Shown one piece after another: positions 37,059 through 47,598 of a stretch of DNA of 64,000 nucleotides; the stretch's first letter is position 1, and each line of letters opens with the position of its first letter. The notes under the pieces are model-generated. The model ran no database searches. It was not told the origin of the DNA and saw only the letters and a program-made list of their open reading frames with translations. This stretch comes from Coccinella septempunctata (taxonomy: Eukaryota > Arthropoda > Insecta > Coleoptera > Coccinellidae), in contig NC_058190.1 in NCBI RefSeq assembly GCF_907165205.1, positions 814,001 to 878,000 of the forward strand, in the 5' to 3' direction. A program made the translations under genes and the position numbers.

Positions 37059-38214
37059 TTATTTTTTTGTTTTTCCGACTTTTAAATGGACCCTCTTTAT
37101 ATGTGCGCTAAGGTAACGTTTTAAACTGGCAGCATATTCACATGTTTGACATTTGTATTTTTTGACATTCAAATGAACCGACTCTATATGGTTCGCGAGG
37201 TTATCTTTCACATTAGTAGCAAATTCACATAAGTGACATTTGTGTTTTTTAACTTTTAAATGAACAGAATTTATGTGTATTTCAAGGTTTTTTTCTACAG
37301 CAGCGGCATATTCACAAAATTGACATTTGTATTTCTTGATGTTCAAATGAACCGCCCCTATATGAATCTCAAGTTTATTTTTCCCATTAGTAGCAAATTC
37401 ACATAAGTGACATTTATGTTTTTTAATTTTTAAATGAACAGTCTTTATATGTGTTGTGACGTTCTGTTTAGAAGAAGAAACAAATTCGCATAAGTGACAT
37501 TGATGTTTTATAACTTTTAAATGAACCGTATTTATATGAAAGTCCAGCCAACTTTTCGCACTAGCAGCATATTCACATGACTGACATTTATATTTTTTGT
37601 TATTTAAATGAACAGAATTTATATGTAATTGAAGATTACTTTTTAAACCAGCAACATATTCGCATAAGTGACACTTGTAATCCTTAATATTTAAATGAAC
37701 AATGTTGATATGCCTCTGAAGAGTTTGTTTCAGACTCGCACTATATTCACACAGATGACACTTGTAATCCTTGATTTTTAAATGAACGGTTTTTACATGC
37801 ATGTTAAGCCCTTCTTTTCTCTTTGCGGCATAGTCACACAAGTGACACTTATAACTCTTGATATTTGAATGAACATTTTTAACATGGGCGTTCAGGTCCC
37901 TTTTTCTACTTGTGAAATAATCGCATAGATGACACTTGTGTTCTACAACTTTCGAAGGAGCTGATTCTACAACGTTGCTCATCTGACTCTCCTTATGGGC
38001 TGATTCAGAGTTATTCCTTGGTGGATCTGAATCTGGAGATATTTCTTCGGTAATAGAAGCAGATGAAAACAAATTTTCATCGACCTCTGTAACTGAGCTT
38101 CTATTGTTACTTGCTTCATTCTTGACTAAATATTCTTTTCTTTCATAAACTTCTTTTTCATCTATGAATTGTTCGATAATGTCGATAACTCCCAATTTTT
38201 CTTCTAACTCTACA
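37059..38214 (-). CDS. C2H2 zinc-finger protein, 10 fingers (5' exon not found)
   Basis: The last exon runs from 38214 (behind CTTTCAG) to a stop at 37059, giving about 384 residues plus an unseen N-terminus. The opening VELEEKLGVIDIIEQFIDEK is nearly identical to the gene at 30728-34269. Ten fingers follow (CHLCDYFTSRKRDLNAHVKN first, CQTCEYAASLKRYLSAHIKR last), then LKVGKTKK. About 130 bases of intron upstream of the acceptor are also near identical to the paralog, showing a segmental duplication. No ATG exon with the right phase and GTGAGT donor was found up to about 47 kb. It may be far upstream, shared or lost. Confidence 0.72.
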
Positions 38215-39316
38215 CTGAAAGAAATTCAGTGATTCAGCGATTTTTCCAATCAAATAAAATGAGTGAAATTAAAAAATAAAGAAGAAAGTTGGGTATGCTG
38301 GATGTATAAACTAAACTAAGAGAAAGATAAATACAGGAATTAGCCATTGAGGTTCAGCCTATTAGTTGATCAGCCATAGTTTATTTATTCATCTATACTC
38401 CATTCACTTTTATTTTAGCACTCGGTTGGCCATGGAAATTTGACACATTTCATTCTGTATAGTACGAAAATGTGGGGTTATGAAGCTTGTCAAAACATTT
38501 TTGGGTTTTAAATCAACGCTATGGTGCCCGTTTTACGTAACAGTTTCTGTTATTACGTATTTTATCACAATGTTGAATCTCTTCGGAAAATATGTGACGA
38601 ACATAATTGAAGTTTATACAAATTGATTGAAGGCATACCAAATTCAGTTATTTGCATGGAAAATACAAGAGATCAGTATAATAGCATAATATGCACTAGC
38701 TTGAGGAGAGTTAATGTTCGTCATCTCTTTTGGCTAAAGTTTGAATACGCTACATCAGTTGTAGATTTAAAAAATATTAACCCGAAGATGAAATGCATAT
38801 GATGCAGTGATTGGGAATGGGTATCTCCTCAGGAATTAACAGATAATTACAAGAATGTTAAATCCTTCAACAAAAATCATCTTGCATCAATATAAGTAAA
38901 AGGAATTGAAGGAAGTTTCAAGTCAAGATGAACTTCACCTTTGAACAAACATTTCACATGAATAAACAATTAACAGGACAACTGGCGCGTATTTGTGGCT
39001 GTTCATCTTAATGCATTGATATAATAATTAGGTATTTATTGGTACCTTAAGACATTTAGGTACAATGTATAGGACAAGTCAAATGAAAAATAGAAAAATC
39101 AATTTTCGGGAACTTATTCTAGGATGGCATTCATCGAGAATCCTATAGTAAACTTTTCGCATTAATTCACTCAAACATAAAATTCTCAAATGCCACCGCT
39201 TTTTTGGGTCTCCCAATAGATGGAAATTCTTTGTCATCCTCTTCATTCACAATCTCTCTGATTGTGGAAATATTCAGCTGAAATATAAGTCGTTTAGATT
39301 CAGATGAAACATTATA
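38215..39316. repeat. duplicated intron segment, then dispersed repeat
   Basis: 38215-38345 matches the introns next to the acceptors at 32024 and 56068 (GTTGGGTATGCTGGATGTAT). 38380-38620 is an inverted copy of 21720-21930. No gene was seen in the rest. Confidence 0.65.
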
Positions 39317-40861
39317 CAGGGTGTCCCGTAAAGACCACGGCAAACGAAAACGGAAAGTAAATCAGAATGTGCTCTACCTGATGTGAAAAAATCGTTCATA
39401 TGAAAGTATCACAGTTTTCGAGATATTTGTTGTTTTATGAAAATGTTGAATTTGTTCACTTCAAATGCTTTCTCTCTTGCGGAAGCTACAATTAAATACT
39501 TTTCGTATCAGTTTATTTCCGTAAATTTTGTTGAATGATTACTTCAATTCATGCAATGAAAAATACCACAAAATATTATACAGGGATTCTGAAAAAAAAA
39601 ATTGAAATTCATGTTCTGAAGGAAGTGTTTTTTTGTGCTGAATTCTATTTGACGTGGTATAAAAAAAGACACTAGACCTTTTCTGCATATTACGTTGAAA
39701 AGTTGCCTATTTTATGAGGATTCCGAAAAGGTAAAATACAGGTGATAAACTTCTTCACGCAAAAAGATATTTGAATGTTTATCGAAAATGGAGCATTTCT
39801 GTGAAAACCTGATTTTTTCACCTTTTCCATGAATACTTTCATTTTGCACTTCCTGCTGAAAATAATCAATCAACAAATCAATAAAATGTTATTAAGATGC
39901 TAATTCACTGACTGAGTTTTTTTATTTCTCTTTCTTTGCCTAAAGAACTCTCGAACATCGATATGATGTGATGCGATTCAATGATTCACCAGACTTAAAT
40001 CCTCTGGATTTTTTTACTGGGGTTTTTTAATAAATGAAATTTATTCGAATCCTATAAGATGAAGCACAACTTAGGGGCCGCATTCGTATTTCAGCAGCCA
40101 AAATAGCGGGGAGAAGTTTGTATGGTTTGAAAAGGTCATTTCTCAATAGATGCAGGGCATGTATTAGCGAAGGGGGTGGTCATTTTGAGCATTTGCTCTA
40201 ATAAGAATCCTGAATTTTTAATATTGACATTTTTAAAAAGTTTCTCCACAATAGATTTGTTGATGTTGAAGGTCCTGTGCGTTATTAAATTATATCATTG
40301 CAATTAATGAATAATTTCATTTTATAAGTAATTTAGGGACTAAATGACATTTTTCAAGAGAATTATTCAATATGTTACAGCAGAATCTGCAAAATGAAAG
40401 AATTTGTGGAAAAGGCGACACAATCAGTTTTTCATAGAAATGCTCCATTTTCGATAAACATTCAAATATCTTTTTGAGTGAAGAAGGTTATTACCTGTAT
40501 TTTACCTTTTCGGAATCCTCACAAAATAGGCAACTTTTCAACGTAATATGCAGAAAAGGTCTAGTGTCTTTTTTTATACCAAGTCAGATAGAATCCAGCA
40601 CAGAAAAACACTGTCTTTCATTGCATGAATTGAAGTAATCATTCAACAAAATTTACGGAAAAAAAACTGATTCGAAAAGTATTTAATTGTAGCTTCCGCA
40701 AGAGAGAAAGCATTTTAAGAGAAAAAATTCAACATTTTCATAAAACATCAAATATCTCGAAAACTGTGAGACTTTCATATGAACGAATTTTTCACATCAG
40801 GTAGAGCACTTTCTGATCTACTTTCCGTTTTCGTTTGACGTGGTCTTTACGGGACACCCTG
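39317..40861 (+). mobile_element. fold-back DNA transposon with transposase C-terminal remnant
   Basis: TA-flanked ends CAGGGTGTCCCGTAAAGACC and, inverted, the same 20 bases at the right end. The arms are about 460-520 bases each (39317-39835 and 40400-40861), over 90% alike by eye. The middle codes, on the plus strand, SPDLNPLDFF near 39990 and, after frameshifts, FLNRCRACISEGGGHFEHLL-stop ending at 40201. That is the typical C-terminus of insect DDE transposases. The copy cannot code for an active enzyme. Confidence 0.85.
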
Positions 40862-41399
40862 TATAAATTCTCTTACATTGAATATGTTTGCTACTGTCTG
40901 ACGTATTGTGGATTTTAGAATATAACTATTTGAATGAGCGGACCTGAATTCTAAATAGCACTTCCTGAAACCCTTTCTTTTTTTTTCAATCACTTTCGGC
41001 ATTTTCGTAATAAAAATTGATATTAGTTGTGGCAACGGCGTTATGACATTAACGACATTTCATGAGTGCCAACCTTACTCCGTTCTATATAGTTACAAAA
41101 AGTTGAGAAAATTATTTCTTGGCCAACAGACTGCTAAAATAAATGTGAATGCAGTATAGGAACAATAAAAGATAAAGGTTGTAATTCGAAAATCTCGACT
41201 TTTGATTAATTCGATTTGTCCAACTTGAGGATCTTCTCATAAACAGCCTGTACATTTTTGTCGTTTGGTCCCAACGGCGACCAGTAATATAGTACTACAT
41301 AATAGAAAAATTGAAAACGGTAAAGATTTTTTTGAAAAATAGCCCCTCAGCATAAATATTACAAAAAGTATTTTCATAATTTTTTTTATGAAATATGAA
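40862..41399. other. intergenic, no gene recognised
   Basis: No domain or repeat was recognised. A 62-codon frame at 40847-41035 overlaps the end of the fold-back element and is not supported. Confidence 0.4.
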
Positions 41400-41870
41400 A
41401 TACTAGCTGACCCGGCAAACCTAGTTTTGCCATTTAAATTATTTCTAGGGTAGATAATAATAACAAACTCAACATTTTAAATTTTCGATTTACTCGATAT
41501 AACTTAACTTTTTGTCCAAATGTCGAAAACCTATAAGTACTCTATGATTGCTCGATTGGTCGTAAGAAAAAGGAATGCCTTTTTTTCTGTTCTGTACAAT
41601 TTTTTTTGGGAATATTTTGTTATATAAACCTTGCCCTAACAATAATAAACACAACAAAAAAAGAATTGTCCAATTTGGTGCTATCGTTTGAACAATAAAG
41701 CATTTTGAAGTAAACCATAGATCCTCTTTTATTAATGTAGATCTCGAGCGACAGCTATTTTTAAAGGGGAAAATAGCAAAGCCCCTCTCCCGGCTTTGAG
41801 TTGAAGAACGAGGTTTATTCGTTGACTCGCAACAAAGAACATAGCTATACAAAAGGTGGAATAGAAAAAG
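41400..41870. repeat. arthropod-type repeat starting CTAGCTGACCCGGCAAAC
   Basis: The word TAGCTGACCCGGCAAACCTA (from about 41403) is, from general knowledge, a very common repeat start in insect genomes; its class is not settled here. A 120-codon minus-strand frame in it (41490-41852) has one hydrophobic stretch but no recognised family. Confidence 0.4.
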
Positions 41871-41944
41871 CCTACTTTACACAAATGAAGATGTTTTCCC
41901 CGGAATGAAATACAAATAGCAATGCAAAGGTGAATTCACAGAGT

Positions 41945-42300
41945 GAATGAACAGAAAGAAGAAGTTCCATCCGATCTCAAATCTCTCAGTTTAAAAACTA
42001 CAGGATTGCAGGTTTGGAAAACAAACCAAGGCGTTGGAAAACGGATTTCTACTGTTTTCTGTCACCAACGGGTTTGCACGCCAGCCAGAAATCTTACTTC
42101 CAGCGAAGAGAAACCCTATCCAGAAGGACAAGGGAAAAGGCTGTACCATTGTTCACCACTCTGGTATTTGCTTCCAACGGGTTTGCACGCCAGCCAGGAA
42201 ATCGTACTTCCAGAAGAAGGTAGAACTAGGTAGGATAGAAGGTTCCCAAGTAAAAGTACGAAGTGCTGTCTTACCTCTAGACTCGGTTACGTAAGTTATC
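41945..42300 (+). repeat. dispersed repeat with internal 110-bp tandem units
   Basis: CCAACGGGTTTGCACGCCAG occurs at about 42066 and 42176, each followed by a CTTCCAG sequence. An inverted copy of the whole block lies at 58140-58410. Both keep the same two internal units, so the duplication predates dispersal. Confidence 0.75.
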
Positions 42301-43137
42301 TCCAACGGTTGTTCTGACACTAGCTACTTGTTAAGAGGTTAAATTCACTTCAAGAATCACTCGGACTAAAAGCGAAAGAGCAAATCTCATACTCTATAGG
42401 GAATTCCAAACAAGCGATAAGCCCCCTGGTCTCAATTTTTGTAGATAAAAAGTTAATGCGCTTTTGTTTGTTTACATAGAGAAACGGAGAATATTTTGGT
42501 GTTTCAATAACAGTTTTCATAAAAAATATATCTTAATCTGTTGAAAATATCTTCATCTATCTCGTGACCATGGGGAAAGCTTAGTGAAGTTTTCATAATT
42601 TGCATCCTTTGAGCAAATCTTCGATTACGACTTTGTTGTGAAGTTGTCAGTTTTTAGTGTTTTCCACGATGAAATGAACTTTCAGTCAATGTTTAAGGAC
42701 ATATGTATCTCGTCCTTATAGCATAGCAAAGTTATTGTATATTTCAAATTGGTTACAAAGAATAGAAGGTGAATTAACTAGCCTGAAGATATAATCTCAA
42801 AATGAAAGGATTTACTTAAAAAACAAATCTGTTACCCCCAGAGAGTGCTCTTTCCACCTAGTGAGTTGATATACATATGAATTTCGATAATATTCACACA
42901 AAATTCATTCAGAAAATGATTTCTGACTTCCACTTCAACTTGGACAAGTTTTCTTAGCATCAATGTTGCAATTTTAGCCATTTTATATAGTGGAGAAGGC
43001 AAGATATCATTGTTGTGGCTCTCCATATAATCAATTTCCTTGTATTATGATCGTGTAAAGAGTCAAAAAGTTCAGTCTTTAGAAATATTGCTCCCTTTTA
43101 TGAGCTGATTCAGAACATAGTTCTAAGAGTTCTGGAT
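42301..43137. other. no gene recognised
   Basis: AT-rich sequence with no supported feature. Confidence 0.35.
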
Positions 43138-43220
43138 TGGTGAAAACTAAGGGACTCGAGGATTGACATTGATAATGCGGATCACTTGATAATGAACGCT
43201 CATTTCCTAATCTAGTAAAC
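43138..43220. repeat. segment duplicated from the zinc-finger gene intron
   Basis: AAAACTAAGGGACTCGAGGA and the following 60 bases match 32238-32310 in intron 2 of the gene at 30728-34269. The match resumes at 44732 (TAGTAAACTATATAC) after the P-like insertion. This shows the duplicated intron of the 10-finger gene extended at least to 44745. Confidence 0.8.
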
Positions 43221-44731
43221 CAAAGATTATAGAGTAGAAAGATGGGAAACGAGGCGACTAAAGCGATTTGAGCGACATCTGTGTGTCACGCGTGTTATTA
43301 AAACGCTAGGACTGGTTAAAATATTAATTTGAGTGCCATTTGCAGAAATATATGACATTTTTTAAGATTTCAGACGTCAATTTTGATCAAAGAGGTTTTG
43401 AATGTTTTGACTCTCAAACGCTTTTTGTTTATCTGACTCGTTCTAGTTGCCGATTTTTGGAGTTTTTTGCCTTATTTCTTGGTGAAAACATCAAAATATT
43501 GTTCGAAAATTATTGAATGGTGAAGGACGGTGGATAAAATAATAAAATGTATTTTACGTGATTAAGTTTTTCAGTCAACTAAGGAAAATGGAAGCGTAAG
43601 TATTAAAAGTCGTAACATGTGAATCTGTCATTCATTGATTCTTATTTTCAGTGCTCCGAAGTGGATAAAATTCTCAGGGCTTGAAGACAATTACTTCAGC
43701 AAACACTACTAACTACACCATGTGCAATGAACATTTTACTGCAGGTCAATTGAGGACTGTTCATCGACGTAAATTGTTGTATGCAGAAAGCATCCCTTGC
43801 ATAAAGGGCCTATCAAGTGAATATGATGATCTTTATAGGTCCATTCAATGATTCTCAATTGCTACTCTTTCAATATATTCAGAAATGCCGAGGTTTTATT
43901 GATTTCCATTTGGGAACCAAGTGACTGTCAAATTGTTGTTTAGAAAGTCAAAGTTTTATGAAACCTGCTGTGAGTGTTCTGTTCATTCATTAATCAATTT
44001 GTATATTGTGTCATGAAGAGACCATATCATAGGAAATCATAAAAAAAGCACCAAGAAACTATACTGACATACAGGTCTTGCATATGTCTGCAAGTTTTTT
44101 TTTTTAAGTGTGGTTCTGAAAATTCTTTATAATACCGACATATGTAAGTAACTGGAATATGTATGCTATGATGGTTTATTGAATACTGGTTCATATTAAT
44201 TTCTGATATTTGTATATTTTACAAATTCAACTAAGTTCATTAATTCAGAACAACCTATAGTACAGAAACAACACCTTCGACGTATAGCAGATCACCATAT
44301 ACTTTAGTGTCCTAGTTTAAGCTTCATTTATTGACAACTATTTCAATTTCTGTAAATTTTTTATGAATTGCAAATAAACATATAGCACAACCAACAGCGT
44401 TTTTCGTTGATATCAATTGATTCCAAACAATGTTTAGATGAAAACTAACATCCTGATCACAAAGCAAAACCATACTTTTGTTTTGTCGCTCAGGATGTTT
44501 GTTTTCTGATAGAAACAAAGTCAATATTGGAATGCAATACGAGAAATAGAATTCGAATTTCGCGCCCCTCAATCAAAAAACAGAAAACAGTTATCAAAAA
44601 GTATTCCTGTATTGACAGTGCGTTTTTAGCGCCATCTCATTGTCACGCGTGTTTTCACTGGCCAAAATGTAGTCGGTTTTTAGTACTAGCGATATGAGGG
44701 CGTTTCCTATCTTTCTACTCTATAATCTTTG
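43221..44731 (+). mobile_element. P-element-like transposon, defective
   Basis: 1511 bp. The terminal inverted repeats are 31 bases with one mismatch, beginning CAAAGATTATAGAGTAGAAA. The 8-base target duplication TAGTAAAC is exact (43213-43220 and 44732-44739) and the pre-insertion site is visible in the paralogous intron. These lengths are those of P elements. A broken THAP exon lies inside (next entry). The right half carries no recognised transposase domain. A fragment of the right end recurs at 57168-57434. Confidence 0.82.
43588..43850 (+). pseudogene. broken THAP-domain exons of the P-like element
   Basis: Mini-exon 43588-43595 (ATGGAAGC, donor GTAAGT) joins in phase to 43652 (acceptor TTTTCAG): MEAAPKWIKFSGLEDNYFSK, then a stop. 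In a shifted frame the THAP second half continues: TMCNEHFTAGQL...LLYAESIPCIKG, giving the C-x2-H pair and the closing AVPTF-like box. The first Cys pair was not found. THAP is the DNA-binding domain of P transposase, which supports the element assignment. Confidence 0.65.
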
Positions 44732-44745
44732 TAGTAAACTATATA

Positions 44746-45965
44746 CGAGGAAGTATTGATATCTAGTTAGCCCAGACCAGTTCCATGCATAAAAAATATT
44801 GCGTTACCATAACATCGAACAATAACTCGTTAGTAGTGTCATTGTGAAGTTTGAGGTCAAAAAAGTAAACTAGAGTTACGCAATAAATTAAAAGAAAGAA
44901 GATGTCCACCGAAATTGCGAAAATCGAAAAATTGGAGCATCGAGCCAACATCAAGTACCTGTATTTGAAAGGGTTAAGAGGTAAGCAGATTTACGAAGAT
45001 ATGCTTAATACCCTTGGTGATCAATGCCCTTCGTATGCGACCGTGAACAATTGGTCTGCTTCGGAGGTAAATTTTTCATTGAAGATGATGACCGATCGGG
45101 AAGGACAATTTCTGTGTCAGTACCCGAAAATATCGATGCAGTTCATGACATGATTTTATCAGACCTTCGAATTGGGCTAAAACGAATATCTGAAGCACTG
45201 AATATTTCATACGAACGCGTTCATCATATAGTTAACGTCAATTTGGACATGTGAAAAATTGCTGCAAAATGGATCCCCAAATGTATGAATGTTGACAAAA
45301 AGCGTGCAAGGGTAGAAGCATCGCGTTCGATCTGTGCTTGATTTGAAAACGATGTAGACCTCTTAAACCGAATCGATACTATGGATGAGACTTGGGTACA
45401 TTTCTACGACCCAGAAACAAAGCAACAATCGATGGAATGGCGACACTCTGGTTCTCCAAGACTTAAGAAGTTTCGAGTCCAAAAATCTGCTGGAAAAGTT
45501 CTTGCTTCATTTTTGTGGGATTGCCATGGAGTAATCATGATTGATTTTTTGGATAAGGGTAGAACAATATCCGGAGATTACTATTCGACAGTACTGACCA
45601 CTCTACGGGAAAAAATTGAAGAGAAAAGACACGGAAAGCTATCCAGAGGTGTTTTGTTTTTGCAGGACAACGCTCCTGCACACACATCTCATGCTGCCAT
45701 GCAAAAAATTCGTGATTTAGGGTTTGCATTCCTAGAACACCATCCGACTATCATCTCTTTACCCAACTGAAAAAAGTTTAAAAGGTCGTAAATTTTCTTC
45801 CACCGAGGAGGTAATAAAAGCTATGGAGGTCTGGTTGGCAGAGCAAGAAGAAACATTTATTTTTGATGGTATAGAGACGTTGCAGGTTCGCTGTGATAAA
45901 TGTATCCAATTAAGGGAAGAATATGTAATAAAATATTTTGACATTTGAAATTTTGTTTGGTTTTG
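44746..45965 (+). mobile_element. mariner copy C, frameshifted, 3' end truncated
   Basis: The left terminal repeat CGAGGAAGTATTGATATCTA is TA-flanked and the same as in copy A. The transposase starts at 44902 (MSTEIAKIEKLEHRANIKYL) and is broken near 45060 (NNWSASEVNFSLK). A stop follows NLDM at 45252-45254. It continues from 45381 with MDETWVHFYDPETK and FLQDNAPAHTS, then loses the third Asp region by a small deletion (LEHHPTIISLPN). The right terminal repeat is not seen. It is inserted in the duplicated zinc-finger intron, 14 bases from the P-like element. Confidence 0.88.
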
Positions 45966-46015
45966 GTTTGTTGTTGGTGAAGACCACCTAATCGAAATCA
46001 AATTACATTTCGCAT

Positions 46016-46316
46016 ATTCAGTACATATTTTTTCTCACACAATACTGCTGCAGTTCGATTTAGGAATGTTAGATATTAAAACAAAGTATTGCAATTGCCG
46101 AATTCTTTGTCTCGCTGGCCTACTTACACAGGAAATATTACAATTATGAAAGAGAGAATGTACTGAATATTTTGCATATTCAGTACATTTTTCTTCACTC
46201 ACAATATTGCTGCAGTTCGATATTAAAACAAAGTATTGCAATTGTCGAATCCATTGTCTCGCCTGGCCTACTTACACAGGAAATAACAATTATGAAAGAG
46301 AGAATGATCTGAATAA
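46016..46316. repeat. two-copy tandem repeat, about 150-bp unit
   Basis: Both units contain CTGCAGTTCGAT, AACAAAGTATTGCAATTG and GGCCTACTTACACAGGAAAT, followed by ATTATGAAAGAGAGAATG. Unit 1 is 46016-46173, unit 2 about 46174-46316; unit 2 lacks about 12 bases. Confidence 0.85.
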
Positions 46317-46349
46317 TTTCGAACGGAAATATTTGATTGAATTGAATCT

Positions 46350-46600
46350 ATGAATTTCATTTACAACACGAGAAATGGACAACTTCCGAGTATTCCAATC
46401 ACTAGAATTACGAAAGCGAAGCTGGGGGTAAATCATATCTCACTGAAGCTTTGTTACAAATCACCTGAAAGTATGAAGAGTTTGAAGGGGGAAAAATTCT
46501 GCAAAAGTATCAAAGAACTTTTGTTGAAGAAGACAATCTATAATCTTGAAGAATTTCAACATGTTTTGTTGTAATAATAAAAATAATGATCATTAATAAC
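46350..46600 (+). mobile_element. LINE C-terminal fragment
   Basis: The open frame reads NTRNGQLPSIPITRITKAKL, then LKLCYKSPESMKSLKGEKFC, then KSIKELLLKKTIYNLEEF and stop. This is the standard closing segment of many insect LINE polymerases (YNTRN...FKKxLKxFLL...YSVEEF). It ends in TAATAATAAAAATAATG, a LINE-type tail. Everything 5' of it is missing. Confidence 0.75.
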
Positions 46601-46639
46601 TTTTATTCATTTCATAGGACATAAAAATGTACAAGAATA

Positions 46640-47332
46640 AATATCAAGCAAATACATCCCTTAAAAAATTATAACCCTTACCCCTCTTACAAAAATAAAA
46701 AAATTCATCCACATTACATGGTTCACACCTTATAATGAATTCGTTCAATAAATGAAATTTCTCTATATACAGCACCAAATTGCTTCTGTGAAGCATTATA
46801 TAATTTAATACGCATATACATTGCATAATTGTGGGTAACACTTGAAGAGTGTACTGGATAAAGACATTGATCAACTTGCCTTGTTTTTACATTATTATTT
46901 TTGAACTTTTCAAACCACTCTTCATGATTTACTAGAAACAAAAACAAAGAATGATCCATTTACATACTTTAACCCACCACAATCTTCAGTATGTGTTATA
47001 TTAGTTACAGTCATTGAAATCGTTCACAAGCAGTTGTGGCTTTACAGATGGAAGAGCTTGTTTTTTTGTATTACGTTTACCAGTTAGTGATTTAATCAAA
47101 CCCCAAGTGGTTCTAGTTTTGTTGTCCGAATATGTGATTTTTTCTGTGTTATTTTCTGATCATATTGTTTTTTCATTAATTTGTATTGTTGCGAATATTC
47201 TGATTGATTCCGTGATAAAACATACTGTAGTATTACAAGAAAAGAATTCCAACATCTCATCCACCCGTTCTTCACCAAGTCATACAAATCATTCCAATTA
47301 AAGAAGGACAATTGACTAATAAACTTGCACAA
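46640..47332 (-). mobile_element. probable LINE linker-region remnant
   Basis: The minus strand from 47332 reads ...KLMKKQYDQKITQKKSH and, after a frameshift, TTWGLIKSLTGKRNTKKQAL then PSVKPQLLVNDFND. This resembles the W-x-x-I-x-x-L-x-GK linker between endonuclease and RT. Frames at 46723-46959 (MDHSLFLFLVNHEEWFEKFK) have no recognised domain. Confidence 0.4.
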
Positions 47333-47598
47333 ATTATCAAGATTTTATTTTCTCATAAGTTTTGTGAAAGTATGCATTTTCAAACTCAAGAGACATCAAC
47401 CGTTCTGAATGATCAGATAAATGCGGTTGAAATACTAGAATTGTACCATTTTCTATATTGGTGAAAAAATTATCCTAACAAGTAGATGGGTGATGTGTAA
47501 TCCTAGTCGGTTCTTCAACTTACAATTCCAAATTTAAATTTTCCATAATTGTTGCAGTTGCAGTCTCCAATAACAGCTTCATTTTTTCCATGTTAATG

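Noticed and set aside
44324..44572. Minus-strand frame of 82 codons in the right half of the P-like element
   Set aside because: No similarity to a transposase recognised and wrong strand relative to the THAP exons.
46723..46959. Frame MDHSLFLFLVNHEEWFEKFK as a separate gene
   Set aside because: No family recognised; the neighbouring sequence looks like LINE remnant.
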